Below, in pieces: positions 8,401-16,185 of a stretch of 50,299 nt of DNA. The DNA lies in assembly GCA_958445065.1 (NCBI GenBank), contig CAUCQW010000018.1:1-50299 (forward strand), given 5' to 3'. A program made the position numbers and the translations under genes. Numbering within the stretch: position 1 is the first letter of the stretch; the number at the start of each line of letters is the position of its first letter. Below the pieces are notes generated by a model, which worked only from the letters and a program-made list of their open reading frames with translations, made no database searches and was not told the DNA's origin. The stretch is from an uncultured Collinsella sp. (GTDB taxonomy: Bacteria > Actinomycetota > Coriobacteriia > Coriobacteriales > Coriobacteriaceae).

Positions 8401-9587
8401 ACCTGCCCGAGGCCGCGCAGGGCAAGTACGGTTTTGTGTGGCGTCTGGGCGTCAACGCGGTGGATGTCGACAAGTTCGAGGCAGACTCGGGCGACAAGCT
8501 CGGCACCAAGGACACCGACCAGTTCTGGATCGTGGGCTATGACGTTAAGGACGTCGAGATGCCCGACGCGCCGGCCGTGACGGGCTTTACGGCAAACGCC
8601 GTCGATTCGACCAGCGTTACGTTTAGCTGGGACGATGTACTCGCAAACAAGAGTGGCTTTAGCTACGGCGTGGGCATGCTGCAGAGCAATGCGGCGGATG
8701 CGGTCGTCAATAGCTGGAAGATTGCCGACAACACGCAGACCTCGCTCAAGTGGGATGGGCTGCAGCCCAATACGGAGTATCGATTCGCCATCGCCGCCGT
8801 TAAGAATGGATCCACGACCGAAACAGGTATTCGCTCGGCAATCATCACGGTCAAGACCATGCCCGATGGCATGACGATGACCGTGAGCGGACCTGCGGCG
8901 GATGCTGCGGAGGGGTCGGATCTTGGATACGACTCTTCGGTTGAGCGCGCGGCGGGAAGCCACCTGACGCTCTCGGCGATTGGCCATGTGAAGCAACTCG
9001 GTGCCGACGATAGCGAAACAGGGCTGGCGCCGACCTATATGTGGTACCGCAAGGGCCGCGGCGAGACAGAGTTTAAGCTCGTGGGTGCCGATGGCAACCT
9101 CGCGGCTGGAACGGCCTCAAAGCTCGAGATTGACCTGACCGCAGACGATGACGGTGCGCAGTATTACTGCCACGTGGGATACAACGACGTGGGCCTCGAC
9201 ACCGGCACGACGCTCGTGAATATCGAGGCCGAGGAGACGGCGCCCACAACGGTGAACGCCACCCCGATCCGCACGCGCCGCCTGTTCTCACAGGCAAGTG
9301 CGGGCGCCAAGAAGTTCCTGGACCATACGCTGGTAAACACCGCCGGCCCAACCGATTCCGAAGGCTCAAAGGACCCCGAGACTCCTGAGACCCCGACGAA
9401 CCCGGACAAGCCCAAGTCCGACAACGGAGCTAAGACCGACACCAAGGTCAAGACTACGACCACAGCGAAGAACCTCGCAAACACCGGCGACCAAACATTC
9501 GCCCTAGTCGCCACCGCAACAGCAGCGGGAGCAACGCTCGTAGTGATAGCCCTCATCATGCTGATCAAGCGCCGCAAGACCCACTAG
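5499..9587 (+). CDS. Large cell-wall-anchored surface protein (propeller-like, FnIII, Ig-like)
   Basis: 1362 aa from ATG 5499, chosen because GCGAGG precedes it and a proper signal peptide follows; an in-frame ATG at 5463 has no ribosome site. The signal peptide ends near QVAQAAD. Residues about 270-680 contain FG-GAP-like calcium loops (GDVDGDGVDE, GDLDRDFCDD, DVDNDSVK), typical of extracellular beta-propellers. FnIII-like sequence follows at about 1020-1117 (WDGLQPNTEYRFAIAAV), then an Ig-like segment at about 1160-1245 (AQYYCHVGYND), a Pro/Thr/Lys-rich linker, and a sorting signal: LANTGD near 1327, a hydrophobic helix and KRRKTH. Sortase would anchor it to peptidoglycan. The middle, residues about 700-1010, matches nothing I recognise. 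Adhesion is a reasonable guess. No other gene lies within the two flanking repeat arrays. Confidence 0.8.
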   Translation: MYVPHPRIRRLSKIPLVGTAALAALIATSVACFTATPQVAQAADAPAITDMTEQDYQALGLGTSEDIPADTVGPYSTDTPTTFATRSEVYMAANGSHGNRYTLRDKLENVERGDIGGSSKLTDGYGSVWGAAKFWQNVNNFDTNSDLHKHSDYGGGTWSYLSNNESSTVLANDNNGFSGIHATSVEFCSDASTGKKSRVAELRAYGDSSSTTIDGKSYAGKVELVLYSFSNGRTRTLDTHLPVTVNTNMMYEGRFKYLDAGYLQEHDAVFDVEAGDVDGDGVDELFVYAGCYVDENGVRKAVVDMYDLEGGNWKQSVVKIDAGNAADYTTHNKGGNDSWTQLQSAPVVSLAAGDLDRDFCDDLAIVVSAPYGKKNIDKSTHCELFSWDASKGALVHVDALGDAGAISLSANGKTMVAANATFGTFAAYDEEGKKTGETVTGLILAGYDWQRSAFDYGASDGSKGLYGALYRYAYFDSESGEFKLSDCKEYRDGLLASYGLMHVPNSAWKDSAQDKRYPCTLAPIALATANLDGLSEQLAVDEVLVGGDVFRDFACNTAQSGAQGLGSMVGTMSMSGQQYNSSNKHDHKGIEQVWISDVKAGSVSGSDRYNESFIAVVGKHRDEDLRKNDDYYWMTASHFSLDENGKVRRGEEQVISESNRRGTTYGTFISLALPDVDNDSVKITYKDRYKVYTNPRVLAVLQDAPYVEDLEQAYGYLVLGGTSYGEEKGTGTSQGYTIGAELGVAVEVQTGPPLVAMNASVDFAAEGCYDYRSERTVSASVSYESHAGEGDKAVLYTIPMVYYEYEIENEETGGKGVMAAPVSLGAQTSVVNVEAYDRIAKQHNMTPLSYFLTNRSGEPGTYQTTLNGETPVGDSFGLGKPGVTRAYTHDGFNGAAAQSGASIEQTIEVEEGKEQELELGLTLNGSVVMGAKLAKHELFGGLCFGANAGFTTGNSSSESTEYGGTVDNLPEAAQGKYGFVWRLGVNAVDVDKFEADSGDKLGTKDTDQFWIVGYDVKDVEMPDAPAVTGFTANAVDSTSVTFSWDDVLANKSGFSYGVGMLQSNAADAVVNSWKIADNTQTSLKWDGLQPNTEYRFAIAAVKNGSTTETGIRSAIITVKTMPDGMTMTVSGPAADAAEGSDLGYDSSVERAAGSHLTLSAIGHVKQLGADDSETGLAPTYMWYRKGRGETEFKLVGADGNLAAGTASKLEIDLTADDDGAQYYCHVGYNDVGLDTGTTLVNIEAEETAPTTVNATPIRTRRLFSQASAGAKKFLDHTLVNTAGPTDSEGSKDPETPETPTNPDKPKSDNGAKTDTKVKTTTTAKNLANTGDQTFALVATATAAGATLVVIALIMLIKRRKTH

Positions 9588-9614
9588 TAGCCAGTCGAAC
9601 ATATCGACAACCCA

Positions 9615-9652
9615 AAAACCCGGGTAGCCAAAAGACAGGCCACCCGGGTTTT
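9615..9652 (+). terminator. Rho-independent terminator of the surface-protein gene
   Basis: Arms AAAACCCGGGTAGCC (9615-9629) and GGCCACCCGGGTTTT (9638-9652) form a strong stem 28 nt after the stop codon. The A-rich and T-rich ends let it work in both directions. Confidence 0.75.
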
Positions 9653-9676
9653 CTGTTGAGTGGAGACTCCGCAAGC

Positions 9677-10029
9677 GGAAACTGCATCCCACAATTAGCG
9701 CCCGGAACGGGACACATTTTCCGTCAAGCCCTCATCCGGAAAATCCATCCCAGTTTGAGCGCCCAGACCGGGACGCACTTTCCCAAAGGGTCCTCAACGG
9801 GAAACTGCGTCCCATAATTAGGCCGAGAAATGGGATGAACTTTCCCAATGAGAGCCAACCGGAAACCACGTCCCAGAATCAGCCCCCAAAGTGGGACGCA
9901 CTTTCCCAACGAGCCTCAACCGGAAAATACATCCCGGAATCCAGCTGAATAGTGGGACACACTTTCCCAATCGGGTCCCAAGCGGAAACTGCATCCCATT
10001 CCAGACAAGAATTCTGGGACACGGTTTCC
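9677..10029. repeat. Tandem hairpin array 2 (6 units, 61-62 bp period)
   Basis: Units begin at about 9677, 9738, 9800, 9861, 9922 and 9983. Architecture and orientation match array 1 upstream of the surface gene: GGAAAnnnCrTCCCA, loop, TGGGAyGCACTTTCC, then a linker such as CAACGAGCCTCAACC. The last unit ends just before a hairpin built from AAGGCCAC and GTGGCCTT at about 10041-10060. Element E2 follows about 60 nt further on. Confidence 0.85.
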
Positions 10030-10116
10030 GGATGCAAAAAAGGCCACATGACGTGGCCTTCAACTTATATATGTTCAGCAGGTGTCTCCATGACAAGCCG
10101 CGCTTCAACACCGAGG

Positions 10117-10247
10117 CGTCTGCCCGGCGACGCGGAATGTAAGGTTCATCGCGAGTTCCGCACGAGCCGGAGAGCACTTAATGTGCTCTCCGTGCGAGCA
10201 GGACTGTCCGAGCAGGGAACCTTACGTTCCGCGCCGCCGGGCAGACG
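10117..10247 (-). ncRNA. Structured element E2, inverted copy of E1
   Basis: Outer arms 10117-10147 and 10217-10247 are complementary over 31 positions with two exceptions. Read on the minus strand, the interior repeats the E1 blocks (GTTCCCTGCTC, ACAGTCCTGC, CACATTAAGTG, CGTGCGGAACTCGCGATG). The outer stem sequence is entirely different from E1, and the apical stem is GGAGAG/CTCTCC instead of AAGGC/GCCTT. It ends 20 nt before the stop codon of the LTA-synthase-like gene and could be co-transcribed with it. Confidence 0.5.
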
Positions 10248-10267
10248 AACCAGTTATGAGCGACCCG

Positions 10268-12568
10268 CTATTTGATCTTGGTCGTACCCGGCGCCAGGTT
10301 GGGGTCGGTCTCGTTGGCCTCGGTCTGGAAGTGCTCCGTATAGACGTTCTTGCCGTCGCGGAACATCTCGTAGTACTGCATCTTGGCGTAATCCTCGCGC
10401 GCCTTGGTGGCGGCTGCGGCAGCGGCGTCGTCACCGGTGACGTTGGAGGAGAGCGCCCAGCGCAGGCTGGCGTCCTCGTAGCCCACCGAGTTGATAGCGG
10501 GCAGCGACTCGCGCAGCGTCATATGCGCCTTCTGGTAGTCGGTCAGCGGTGCGCCGATCAGCTGCATGAGCTGGGTGGACAGGTAGTTGGTGGACAGGTC
10601 GTCGACCTCGCTCGTCTGGTCGCAGCCGGCAACGTCGTAGTTGGCCCAGATGATGTAGTCGGTCTGCCACAAACGCTCCTGGTGGGTGGCGTCGTCCTCG
10701 CCGGTAAACCACTTGTCATTGAACTTGGACGGGAAGAACGGCTGGTGGTCGCCCCAGAACACCACGACTACCTTGCGGTCGAGCTTGCTCAGGGCGTTGA
10801 GGAAGTAGCGCAGCGCCTGGTCGGACTGTTCGATGCACGAGACATATTCATCGACATCGGAGAGCGTGCCGTCCTCGACGGTCTTGGCGTCCAGGTCGGT
10901 CGTGTCGATGTTCAGGTGCATCTGCTTGTCGACCGGCAGCAGGCCCGTGTCGTAGCCCGAGTGGTTCTGCATGGTCACATCGAAGATAAACTGCGGGTCG
11001 GCGTTCTGGTCGAGCAGCTCAAGAATCTTGTCGTAGGTTGCCTGGTCGGTCACCATGCCGCGCAGGGTATCGGCGCCTTGGAAATCGTTGATGGACAGGA
11101 ACTGGTCAAAGCCAAAGTCCTTGTAGACGTTCTCGCGGTTCCAGTTGGTCGCGTGGTTGGGGTGCATGGCCGTGGTGGAATAGCCGAGCGATTTGAACTG
11201 CTCTGCCAGATTCCCGGTCGTTTCCATGTTGTAGATGGTGTAGGGGTACACGCCCGAGCCCAGGTTGGCCATGGAGTTGCCGGTCATAAACTCAAACTCG
11301 GTATTGGCCGTGCCGCCGCCGTAGGCGCTCACGTAGAGCTTTCCGCGGCTGAGGCAGTTGGACAGGTTCTTAAAGTACTGCGGACCTTCGTAGCCGGCGC
11401 GCATGTTCTGGTAGATCGACAAATCCGAGAACGTCTCGTTCATGATAGCGATGACCGTGGGCTTCTCGCTGTCGAACTGCTCCTTTGCGGCGGCGCGCTC
11501 GTCGCTCTTGGCCGCGTCGGATTTGTCGTAGGCCTTGGCGTACTTTTTGAGCGTGGCCTTGGCGTCATCGACAGAATAGTCGGCGGGTTTGGGCGGCTTG
11601 ATGGACTGTGCCGCGCTAATAAAGGCAGGCAGATAGCCCTCGCGCCAGTAGCTCTCGAGCGGACGCCAGGTGTAGACGGTGATGCCGAGGGTGTTGTAGT
11701 AGTCGATGAGCGTGACATGCGCGGTCACGCCGCCCAGGCACAGCACCGCCACGAGCAGGTTGGTGAGCAACATGCGCTTGGCGTTGGCGGCGCCCTTCTG
11801 ACGGTGCGGCGCGACCAGGCCGGCGTACTCGCACAGCAGCATGGCGATGGCGGTAAAGCCCATGGATAGCACGCAGAACAGCGAGATCGAGAAGGTGTAG
11901 CCGGTGCCGGCGACTGCGGCGGCGGTGGAGATGGCCGAAAGGTCGCCCGGCTGGATGGGCATGGATTTAAACGTGATGACAAAGAACTCGGCAATGCCCA
12001 GGACAAAGAGGGCAAAGGCCAGGACCGCGGGAGCTGCGCCGTGGCGCTGGAATAGGAAGAACAAGCCAGTCATGAGTGTGGCGATGATGGCCCACTCGAG
12101 CAGGATGCACAGGGGGTAGACCCAGGTAAAGTCGTGGTTGGACGAGACCTCCATGCCCAGCAGCGCAAAGACGCCGGCGAGCAGCAGGCACAGGACGGCG
12201 GCGACGAGCGGTTTGCCCACAAAGGCGCCGCGCAGGCGGGCGAGCTTGCCGGTGGGGGCGGGGGCGTTGGGCTCGGCGAACGCAAAGACGCGCGGGGCGA
12301 TGCGGTCGCGGGCGATGCTGGCCCAAGCGCATCCGGTGAGGATGGCGTTGGTCAGGATGAGCATCACAAAGGCGAGCGGCTCGTTTTGGGCGACGAGGCC
12401 AATGGCACCCCAAATGGTCAAAAAGAGCTGGAACAGGCCGAAGGCGGCGCTCCACCCAAGAGCGCTTTTGGCGACGGTGCCCGACTGAGCGCGAATGGCC
12501 TTGGCCTCGCGCAAAACAAGGTAGACGGTCGCCACAAGACCGACGAGCGAGATGGCGGCAGCGAACAT
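10268..12568 (-). CDS. LTA-synthase-like sulfatase-fold phosphoglycerol transferase
   Basis: 766 aa from ATG 12568, preceded by GAGGAG at a good distance; an in-frame GTG at 12583 overlaps that site. The first 330 residues form about eight membrane helices, more than the five of LtaS. The extracellular alkaline-phosphatase-fold domain starts near residue 370. Metal and catalytic residues fit the family: Glu in MNETFSD near 373, nucleophile Thr in GGGTANTEF near 418, His in MQNHSG and Asp-His in WGDHQPFF near 605. The family moves phosphoglycerol from phosphatidylglycerol onto a growing cell-envelope polymer. Whether this one makes lipoteichoic acid or decorates another glycan cannot be told. 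It is a single gene with element E2 at its 3' end. Confidence 0.82.
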   Translation of the reverse strand: MFAAAISLVGLVATVYLVLREAKAIRAQSGTVAKSALGWSAAFGLFQLFLTIWGAIGLVAQNEPLAFVMLILTNAILTGCAWASIARDRIAPRVFAFAEPNAPAPTGKLARLRGAFVGKPLVAAVLCLLLAGVFALLGMEVSSNHDFTWVYPLCILLEWAIIATLMTGLFFLFQRHGAAPAVLAFALFVLGIAEFFVITFKSMPIQPGDLSAISTAAAVAGTGYTFSISLFCVLSMGFTAIAMLLCEYAGLVAPHRQKGAANAKRMLLTNLLVAVLCLGGVTAHVTLIDYYNTLGITVYTWRPLESYWREGYLPAFISAAQSIKPPKPADYSVDDAKATLKKYAKAYDKSDAAKSDERAAAKEQFDSEKPTVIAIMNETFSDLSIYQNMRAGYEGPQYFKNLSNCLSRGKLYVSAYGGGTANTEFEFMTGNSMANLGSGVYPYTIYNMETTGNLAEQFKSLGYSTTAMHPNHATNWNRENVYKDFGFDQFLSINDFQGADTLRGMVTDQATYDKILELLDQNADPQFIFDVTMQNHSGYDTGLLPVDKQMHLNIDTTDLDAKTVEDGTLSDVDEYVSCIEQSDQALRYFLNALSKLDRKVVVVFWGDHQPFFPSKFNDKWFTGEDDATHQERLWQTDYIIWANYDVAGCDQTSEVDDLSTNYLSTQLMQLIGAPLTDYQKAHMTLRESLPAINSVGYEDASLRWALSSNVTGDDAAAAAATKAREDYAKMQYYEMFRDGKNVYTEHFQTEANETDPNLAPGTTKIK

Positions 12569-12781
12569 GCTGAGACTCCTCACAAACTAAAACCTACGAA
12601 AGCGGGGGTTTACCCGATTGTTACCAAGATATGCGCAGCAATTGGTGGCTGCGCACAACAACCAGCCATATTAACGCGCGCGTGTGGCGGTGTGGCGCAA
12701 TGTAGTGGCGACCTGCGCGATAATGGACGGGAATTACACGGAAACGTAAAGGCTTCTTAAAGAAATGGCGAGGGTAGGGCG

Positions 12782-13654
12782 ATGAGCGAGCAGGTTTGCG
12801 AGGCGGACATGGGCGGCGGCGGAGCTGCGGGCGTGGATACGTACGGCTATCCGGTCGAGACTACGGGCAACGCGGTACTGGACATTTTGGAGCACCGCTC
12901 GTCCACGCGCGCTTTTGCGCGCGATGACGACGGCCGTCCCGTGGCGGTGACCGACGAGCAGCGGGCGGCGATCTTGCATGCGGCGAGTCGCGCGCCGTCG
13001 GCGGGCGCCATGATGATGTATTCCATCGTGAGCATTCGTGAGCAGGCTACGCTGGACCGTCTTGCCGACCTGTGCGACCACCAGCCCATGATCGCCAAGG
13101 CGCCCTGGGCACTCATATTTGTGGTCGATTATGCCAAGTGGATCGATCTGTTTGAGCACGTGGGCTGCTTTGAGCCCGAGTTTGTCGAGCGCACGGGCAA
13201 GGCGCCCCGCCCCGCGCCGGGTTTGGGCGACTTTGCCATCGCGGCGCAGGATGCCGTGATCGCTGCGCAAAACGCCGTGGTCGCCGCCGAGGCCCTGGGG
13301 CTGGGGAGCTGCTACATCGGTGATATCGTCGAGAATGCTGAGGAAGTTGCCGCACTGCTGGACTTGCCTCCCTATACCATGCCGCTGTCGATGCTCATCA
13401 TCGGCACGCCCCGCAAGGAGCGCCCGGCGATCGCGCATCCCGTGGTGAACCTGGTGCACGATGAGCGCTATCGCCGCGCCGATACCGCGACCATGGATGC
13501 GCAGGTGGCCGAGATGGATGCGATGTTTCGCCCGCACGCCCGCGAGGTGGGCGAGCGCGTCATCGACATCTACACCCGTAAGCACACGAGCCCCTTTATG
13601 GCCGAGATGAGCCGCTCTATGGAGTGGTGGTTCAAAAACTGGCTCGGAAAATGA
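12782..13654 (+). CDS. Nitroreductase-family FMN oxidoreductase
   Basis: 290 aa. Family hallmarks are visible: HRSSTRAF near residue 40 (FMN phosphate binding), APSAGAMMM near 75 in the place of the usual P-S-A-x-N-x-Q motif, and the GLGSCYIGDI segment near 178. These proteins reduce nitro compounds, quinones or flavins with NAD(P)H as FMN-bound dimers; the natural substrate is unknown. The start ATG is preceded by GAGGGTAGGG. It is monocistronic: the divergent LTA-synthase-like gene lies upstream and a strong hairpin follows the stop. The last 70 residues extend beyond the core and end in an aromatic tail (MEWWFKNW). Confidence 0.85.
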   Translation: MSEQVCEADMGGGGAAGVDTYGYPVETTGNAVLDILEHRSSTRAFARDDDGRPVAVTDEQRAAILHAASRAPSAGAMMMYSIVSIREQATLDRLADLCDHQPMIAKAPWALIFVVDYAKWIDLFEHVGCFEPEFVERTGKAPRPAPGLGDFAIAAQDAVIAAQNAVVAAEALGLGSCYIGDIVENAEEVAALLDLPPYTMPLSMLIIGTPRKERPAIAHPVVNLVHDERYRRADTATMDAQVAEMDAMFRPHAREVGERVIDIYTRKHTSPFMAEMSRSMEWWFKNWLGK

Positions 13655-13655
13655 C

Positions 13656-13690
13656 GAATGTGACAAAGGGGGCGTCCCTTTGTCACATTC
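13656..13690. terminator. Perfect 15-bp palindromic terminator-like repeat
   Basis: GAATGTGACAAAGGG (13656-13670) and its exact complement (13676-13690) enclose a five-base loop. It directly follows the nitroreductase stop codon. A near-identical palindrome with a compensated base pair occurs at 39951-39981, so this is one copy of a repeat family as well as a likely terminator. Confidence 0.65.
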
Positions 13691-13813
13691 CATATCGCCG
13701 CGGTGGCCTAAAGGCCGCATAAATGTTTATCTAGCTGGGAAAACGATGCCATTAAAATATGGGCTGATTACATATAATCCCGTCGAACGTTAAAATTGGG
13801 AGGAAACCGGCTT

Positions 13814-15841
13814 ATGGAACAAAAGGCAAAGGAAGTAGCCTCGCACGCTGCGATTCCTGTGAGCATCTCGGCGATGCTCGTCACGCTGGGCGTGGTGTAT
13901 GGCGATATCGGCACCAGCCCCATGTATGTAACCAAGGCGCTCGTTGCCGGCAACGGCGGCATCGGAAGCGTCACGCAGGAGTTCGTGCTCGGCGCGCTCT
14001 CCCTTGTCGTGTGGACGGTCACGCTGCTGACGACCGTCAAGTACGTGCTGATCTCGCTGCGCGCCGACAACCACGGCGAGGGCGGCATCTTTGCCCTGTA
14101 CAGCCTGGTCAAGCGCTGCGGCAAGTGGCTCATCATCCCCGCCATGCTGGGCGGCGCGGCGCTGCTCGCCGACGGCATCCTGACGCCTGCCGTTACCGTC
14201 ACCACGGCCATCGAGGGCCTGCGCACCATCCCGGCGGTCCATGCCGTGCTCGGTGACGACCAGGGTCGTGTCGTCGCCATCACGCTTGCCATCATCATCG
14301 CGCTCTTCTTGGTGCAGCGCATCGGCACGGCCAAGATCGGTCACGCCTTCGGCCCCATCATGACGCTGTGGTTTTTGTTCCTGGGCGGCACGGGCCTGTT
14401 CTTTGTCTGCCAGTATCCCGCGGTGCTGCTGTGCCTCAACCCGTTGCGTGGCATCGCTTTTCTGCTGAGCCCCAACAACCATGCGGGCATCATGATTTTG
14501 GGCAGCTGCTTCCTCGCTACCACCGGTGCCGAGGCGCTCTATTCCGACATGGGCCATGTGGGCCGCGGCAACATCTATGCCACCTGGCCGTTCGTTAAGT
14601 GCTGCCTGCTGCTGTCCTACATGGGCCAGGGCGCGTGGCTTATCAACAACGCCGGCAACCCGGAGCTCATGGGTATCGCCGACCTCAACCCCTTCTACCA
14701 GATGCTCGCCCCGGGTCTGCGCCCCTTTGCCGTCGGCCTTTCCACCGTCGCGGCCATCATCGCCTCGCAGGCGCTCATCACCGGCGCATTCTCGCTGGTG
14801 TCCGAGGCCAGCCGCCTGGACCTCATGCCGCATATGCAGGTCTTCTATCCTGCCGAGACCAAGGGCCAGCTCTACATCCCCATGGTCAACAACGTCATGC
14901 TCGTGGGCTGCGTCGTCGTGGTGCTGCTGTTCCAGAACTCGGCGCACATGGAGGCCGCGTACGGCCTGGCCATTACCCTGACCATGATGTGCACGACAAT
15001 GCTGCTCTTCTTCTATCTGCACGTGGAGCGCAATCTCAAGGTCGCGCCGTGGATCTTTGCCGCCTTCTTCCTTTTGCTCGAGGGCTTCTTCTTTGTGAGC
15101 TCGCTCACCAAGTTCTTCCACGGTGGCTACTTCACCATCCTCATGGCTGCACTCATCATGGGCATCATGGTGTGCTGGTACAACGGTACGGCGGTCGAGC
15201 AACGTCAGTTTACGCTGCTGCCGCTGCGCAGCTATCTGCCGCAGCTCAAACGCCTGCGCGACGACGATCGCTACGAGCTCATGAGCGACAACATCGTGTA
15301 CCTGACCAAGGACACCAACACCGACTATATCGACCGCGATATCGTCTACTCGATTTTGGATAAGCACCCCAAGCGCGCTCGTGCCTGGTGGTTCGTGAAT
15401 GTCGAGACCATGGAGGAGCCGCATACCTTTGCCTACTCGGTCGAGACGTTCGGCACCGACTACGTATTCCGCGTGCATCTGTACCTGGGCTATAAGATCA
15501 ACCAGCGCGTCAATGCTTACCTGCGCCAGGTTGTTCAGGACCTGGCTGCCAGCGGCGAGCTGCCGGCGCAGACGCATGACTACTCGGTCTACAAGGACCC
15601 GGGCAACATCGGTACGTTTAAGTTCGTCATGATCCGCAAGCTGCTGGCGCCCGAAAGCGACGTGGAGCCCAGCGAGCGTACGGCCATCACGCTCAAGTAC
15701 ATCATCCGCCGCGCCGCCGGCACGCCTGCGCGCTGGTACGGCCTGGAGAACTCCAACGTGAGCTTTGAGTACGTGCCGCTGTTCACCAAGTTTAAGGCCG
15801 TGAGCAAGATGCAGCGCCTGGCTCCCGACGAGCGTCCGTAG
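13814..15841 (+). CDS. kup: Potassium uptake permease, KUP/HAK/KT family
   Basis: 675 aa from ATG 13814, preceded by GGGAGGAAACC; a TTG at 13796 is part of that region. Signature GVVYGDIGTSPMY lies in helix 1 (about residues 28-40) and HGEGGIFALYSLVKR at about 86-100. About twelve membrane helices fill residues 20-460 and a hydrophilic C-terminal cytoplasmic domain follows (about 470-675), as in Kup of E. coli (622 aa). Kup takes up K+ together with protons. A small membrane-protein gene and a KdpD/KdpE-like pair follow on the same strand, suggesting shared potassium or osmotic control. No riboswitch is recognisable in its 120-nt leader. Confidence 0.93.
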   Translation: MEQKAKEVASHAAIPVSISAMLVTLGVVYGDIGTSPMYVTKALVAGNGGIGSVTQEFVLGALSLVVWTVTLLTTVKYVLISLRADNHGEGGIFALYSLVKRCGKWLIIPAMLGGAALLADGILTPAVTVTTAIEGLRTIPAVHAVLGDDQGRVVAITLAIIIALFLVQRIGTAKIGHAFGPIMTLWFLFLGGTGLFFVCQYPAVLLCLNPLRGIAFLLSPNNHAGIMILGSCFLATTGAEALYSDMGHVGRGNIYATWPFVKCCLLLSYMGQGAWLINNAGNPELMGIADLNPFYQMLAPGLRPFAVGLSTVAAIIASQALITGAFSLVSEASRLDLMPHMQVFYPAETKGQLYIPMVNNVMLVGCVVVVLLFQNSAHMEAAYGLAITLTMMCTTMLLFFYLHVERNLKVAPWIFAAFFLLLEGFFFVSSLTKFFHGGYFTILMAALIMGIMVCWYNGTAVEQRQFTLLPLRSYLPQLKRLRDDDRYELMSDNIVYLTKDTNTDYIDRDIVYSILDKHPKRARAWWFVNVETMEEPHTFAYSVETFGTDYVFRVHLYLGYKINQRVNAYLRQVVQDLAASGELPAQTHDYSVYKDPGNIGTFKFVMIRKLLAPESDVEPSERTAITLKYIIRRAAGTPARWYGLENSNVSFEYVPLFTKFKAVSKMQRLAPDERP

Positions 15842-15902
15842 TCGCCAGCGGGCTTCACGGAGTTGGTCATCGATGGATGAAATGAAAGCCGGGGAGGTAA
15901 AC

Positions 15903-16073
15903 ATGGATGCAAGGACACTTGATGTGCGCGAGGCGGGTATCGACGCCGCCGAGGACCAGTTCTTTACGAACCGAGCCAACATGGATATTGCCGATCGCGT
16001 GATCTCAGTTGTGGCGTTGGTATTTGCCGCGGCGTGCGTATGTGCCCTGCTCGCGCACGTGCTGTTTGTCTAG
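15903..16073 (+). CDS. Small single-helix membrane protein downstream of kup
   Basis: 56 aa from ATG 15903, chosen because GGGGAGGTAAAC immediately precedes it; an ATG at 15873 has no such site. The first 30 residues are charged, and the remainder (VISVVALVFAAACVCALLAHVLFV) forms one hydrophobic helix ending at the C terminus. It lies 61 nt after kup and before the KdpD-like kinase, so it may be part of the kup transcript and a small accessory subunit, comparable in position only to KdpF. I recognise no homologue. Confidence 0.6.
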   Translation: MDARTLDVREAGIDAAEDQFFTNRANMDIADRVISVVALVFAAACVCALLAHVLFV

Positions 16074-16084
16074 CGACCGCAGGT

Positions 16085-16099
16085 TGTAAAGGCTTTACA
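16085..16099. promoter_or_regulatory. Palindrome TGTAAAG-G-CTTTACA, candidate operator
   Basis: A perfect 7+1+7 palindrome lies between the small membrane protein and the terminator-like hairpin before the kinase gene. The TTTACA half resembles A/T-rich sites bound by OmpR-type regulators, so the downstream KdpE-like protein is a candidate binder. This is inference. Confidence 0.3.
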
Positions 16100-16118
16100 C
16101 TAGGAACCACCACGAGGG

Positions 16119-16160
16119 AGAACCACCACAAAGGTGTCTGTCCCCTTCGTGGTGGTTTTT
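16119..16160 (+). terminator. Terminator with duplicated 5' arm upstream of the kinase gene
   Basis: AACCACCACAAAGG pairs with CCTTCGTGGTGGTT and is followed by T-rich sequence, a standard intrinsic terminator. A second copy of the 5' arm (AACCACCACGAGGG, from about 16105) lies just upstream and could compete for the same 3' arm. The kinase start codon is only about 26 nt downstream. Confidence 0.6.
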
Positions 16161-16185
16161 GTTTTTGAGGGAGGGCGCGGCGTCG

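Noticed and set aside
9818..10177. 119-codon minus-strand frame over array 2 and element E2
   Set aside because: Composed of array units and half of the structured element, with no protein-like character.
10181..11869. 562-codon plus-strand frame inside the LTA-synthase-like gene
   Set aside because: Antisense shadow produced by high GC; the minus-strand protein has full family motifs and this frame has none.
13691..13813. c-di-AMP (ydaO-type) riboswitch before kup
   Set aside because: The leader is too short and lacks the conserved segments of that riboswitch.
13790..15982. 730-codon minus-strand frame opposite kup
   Set aside because: Composition rich in His, Arg and Gln with no motifs, typical of an antisense shadow of a GC-rich gene.
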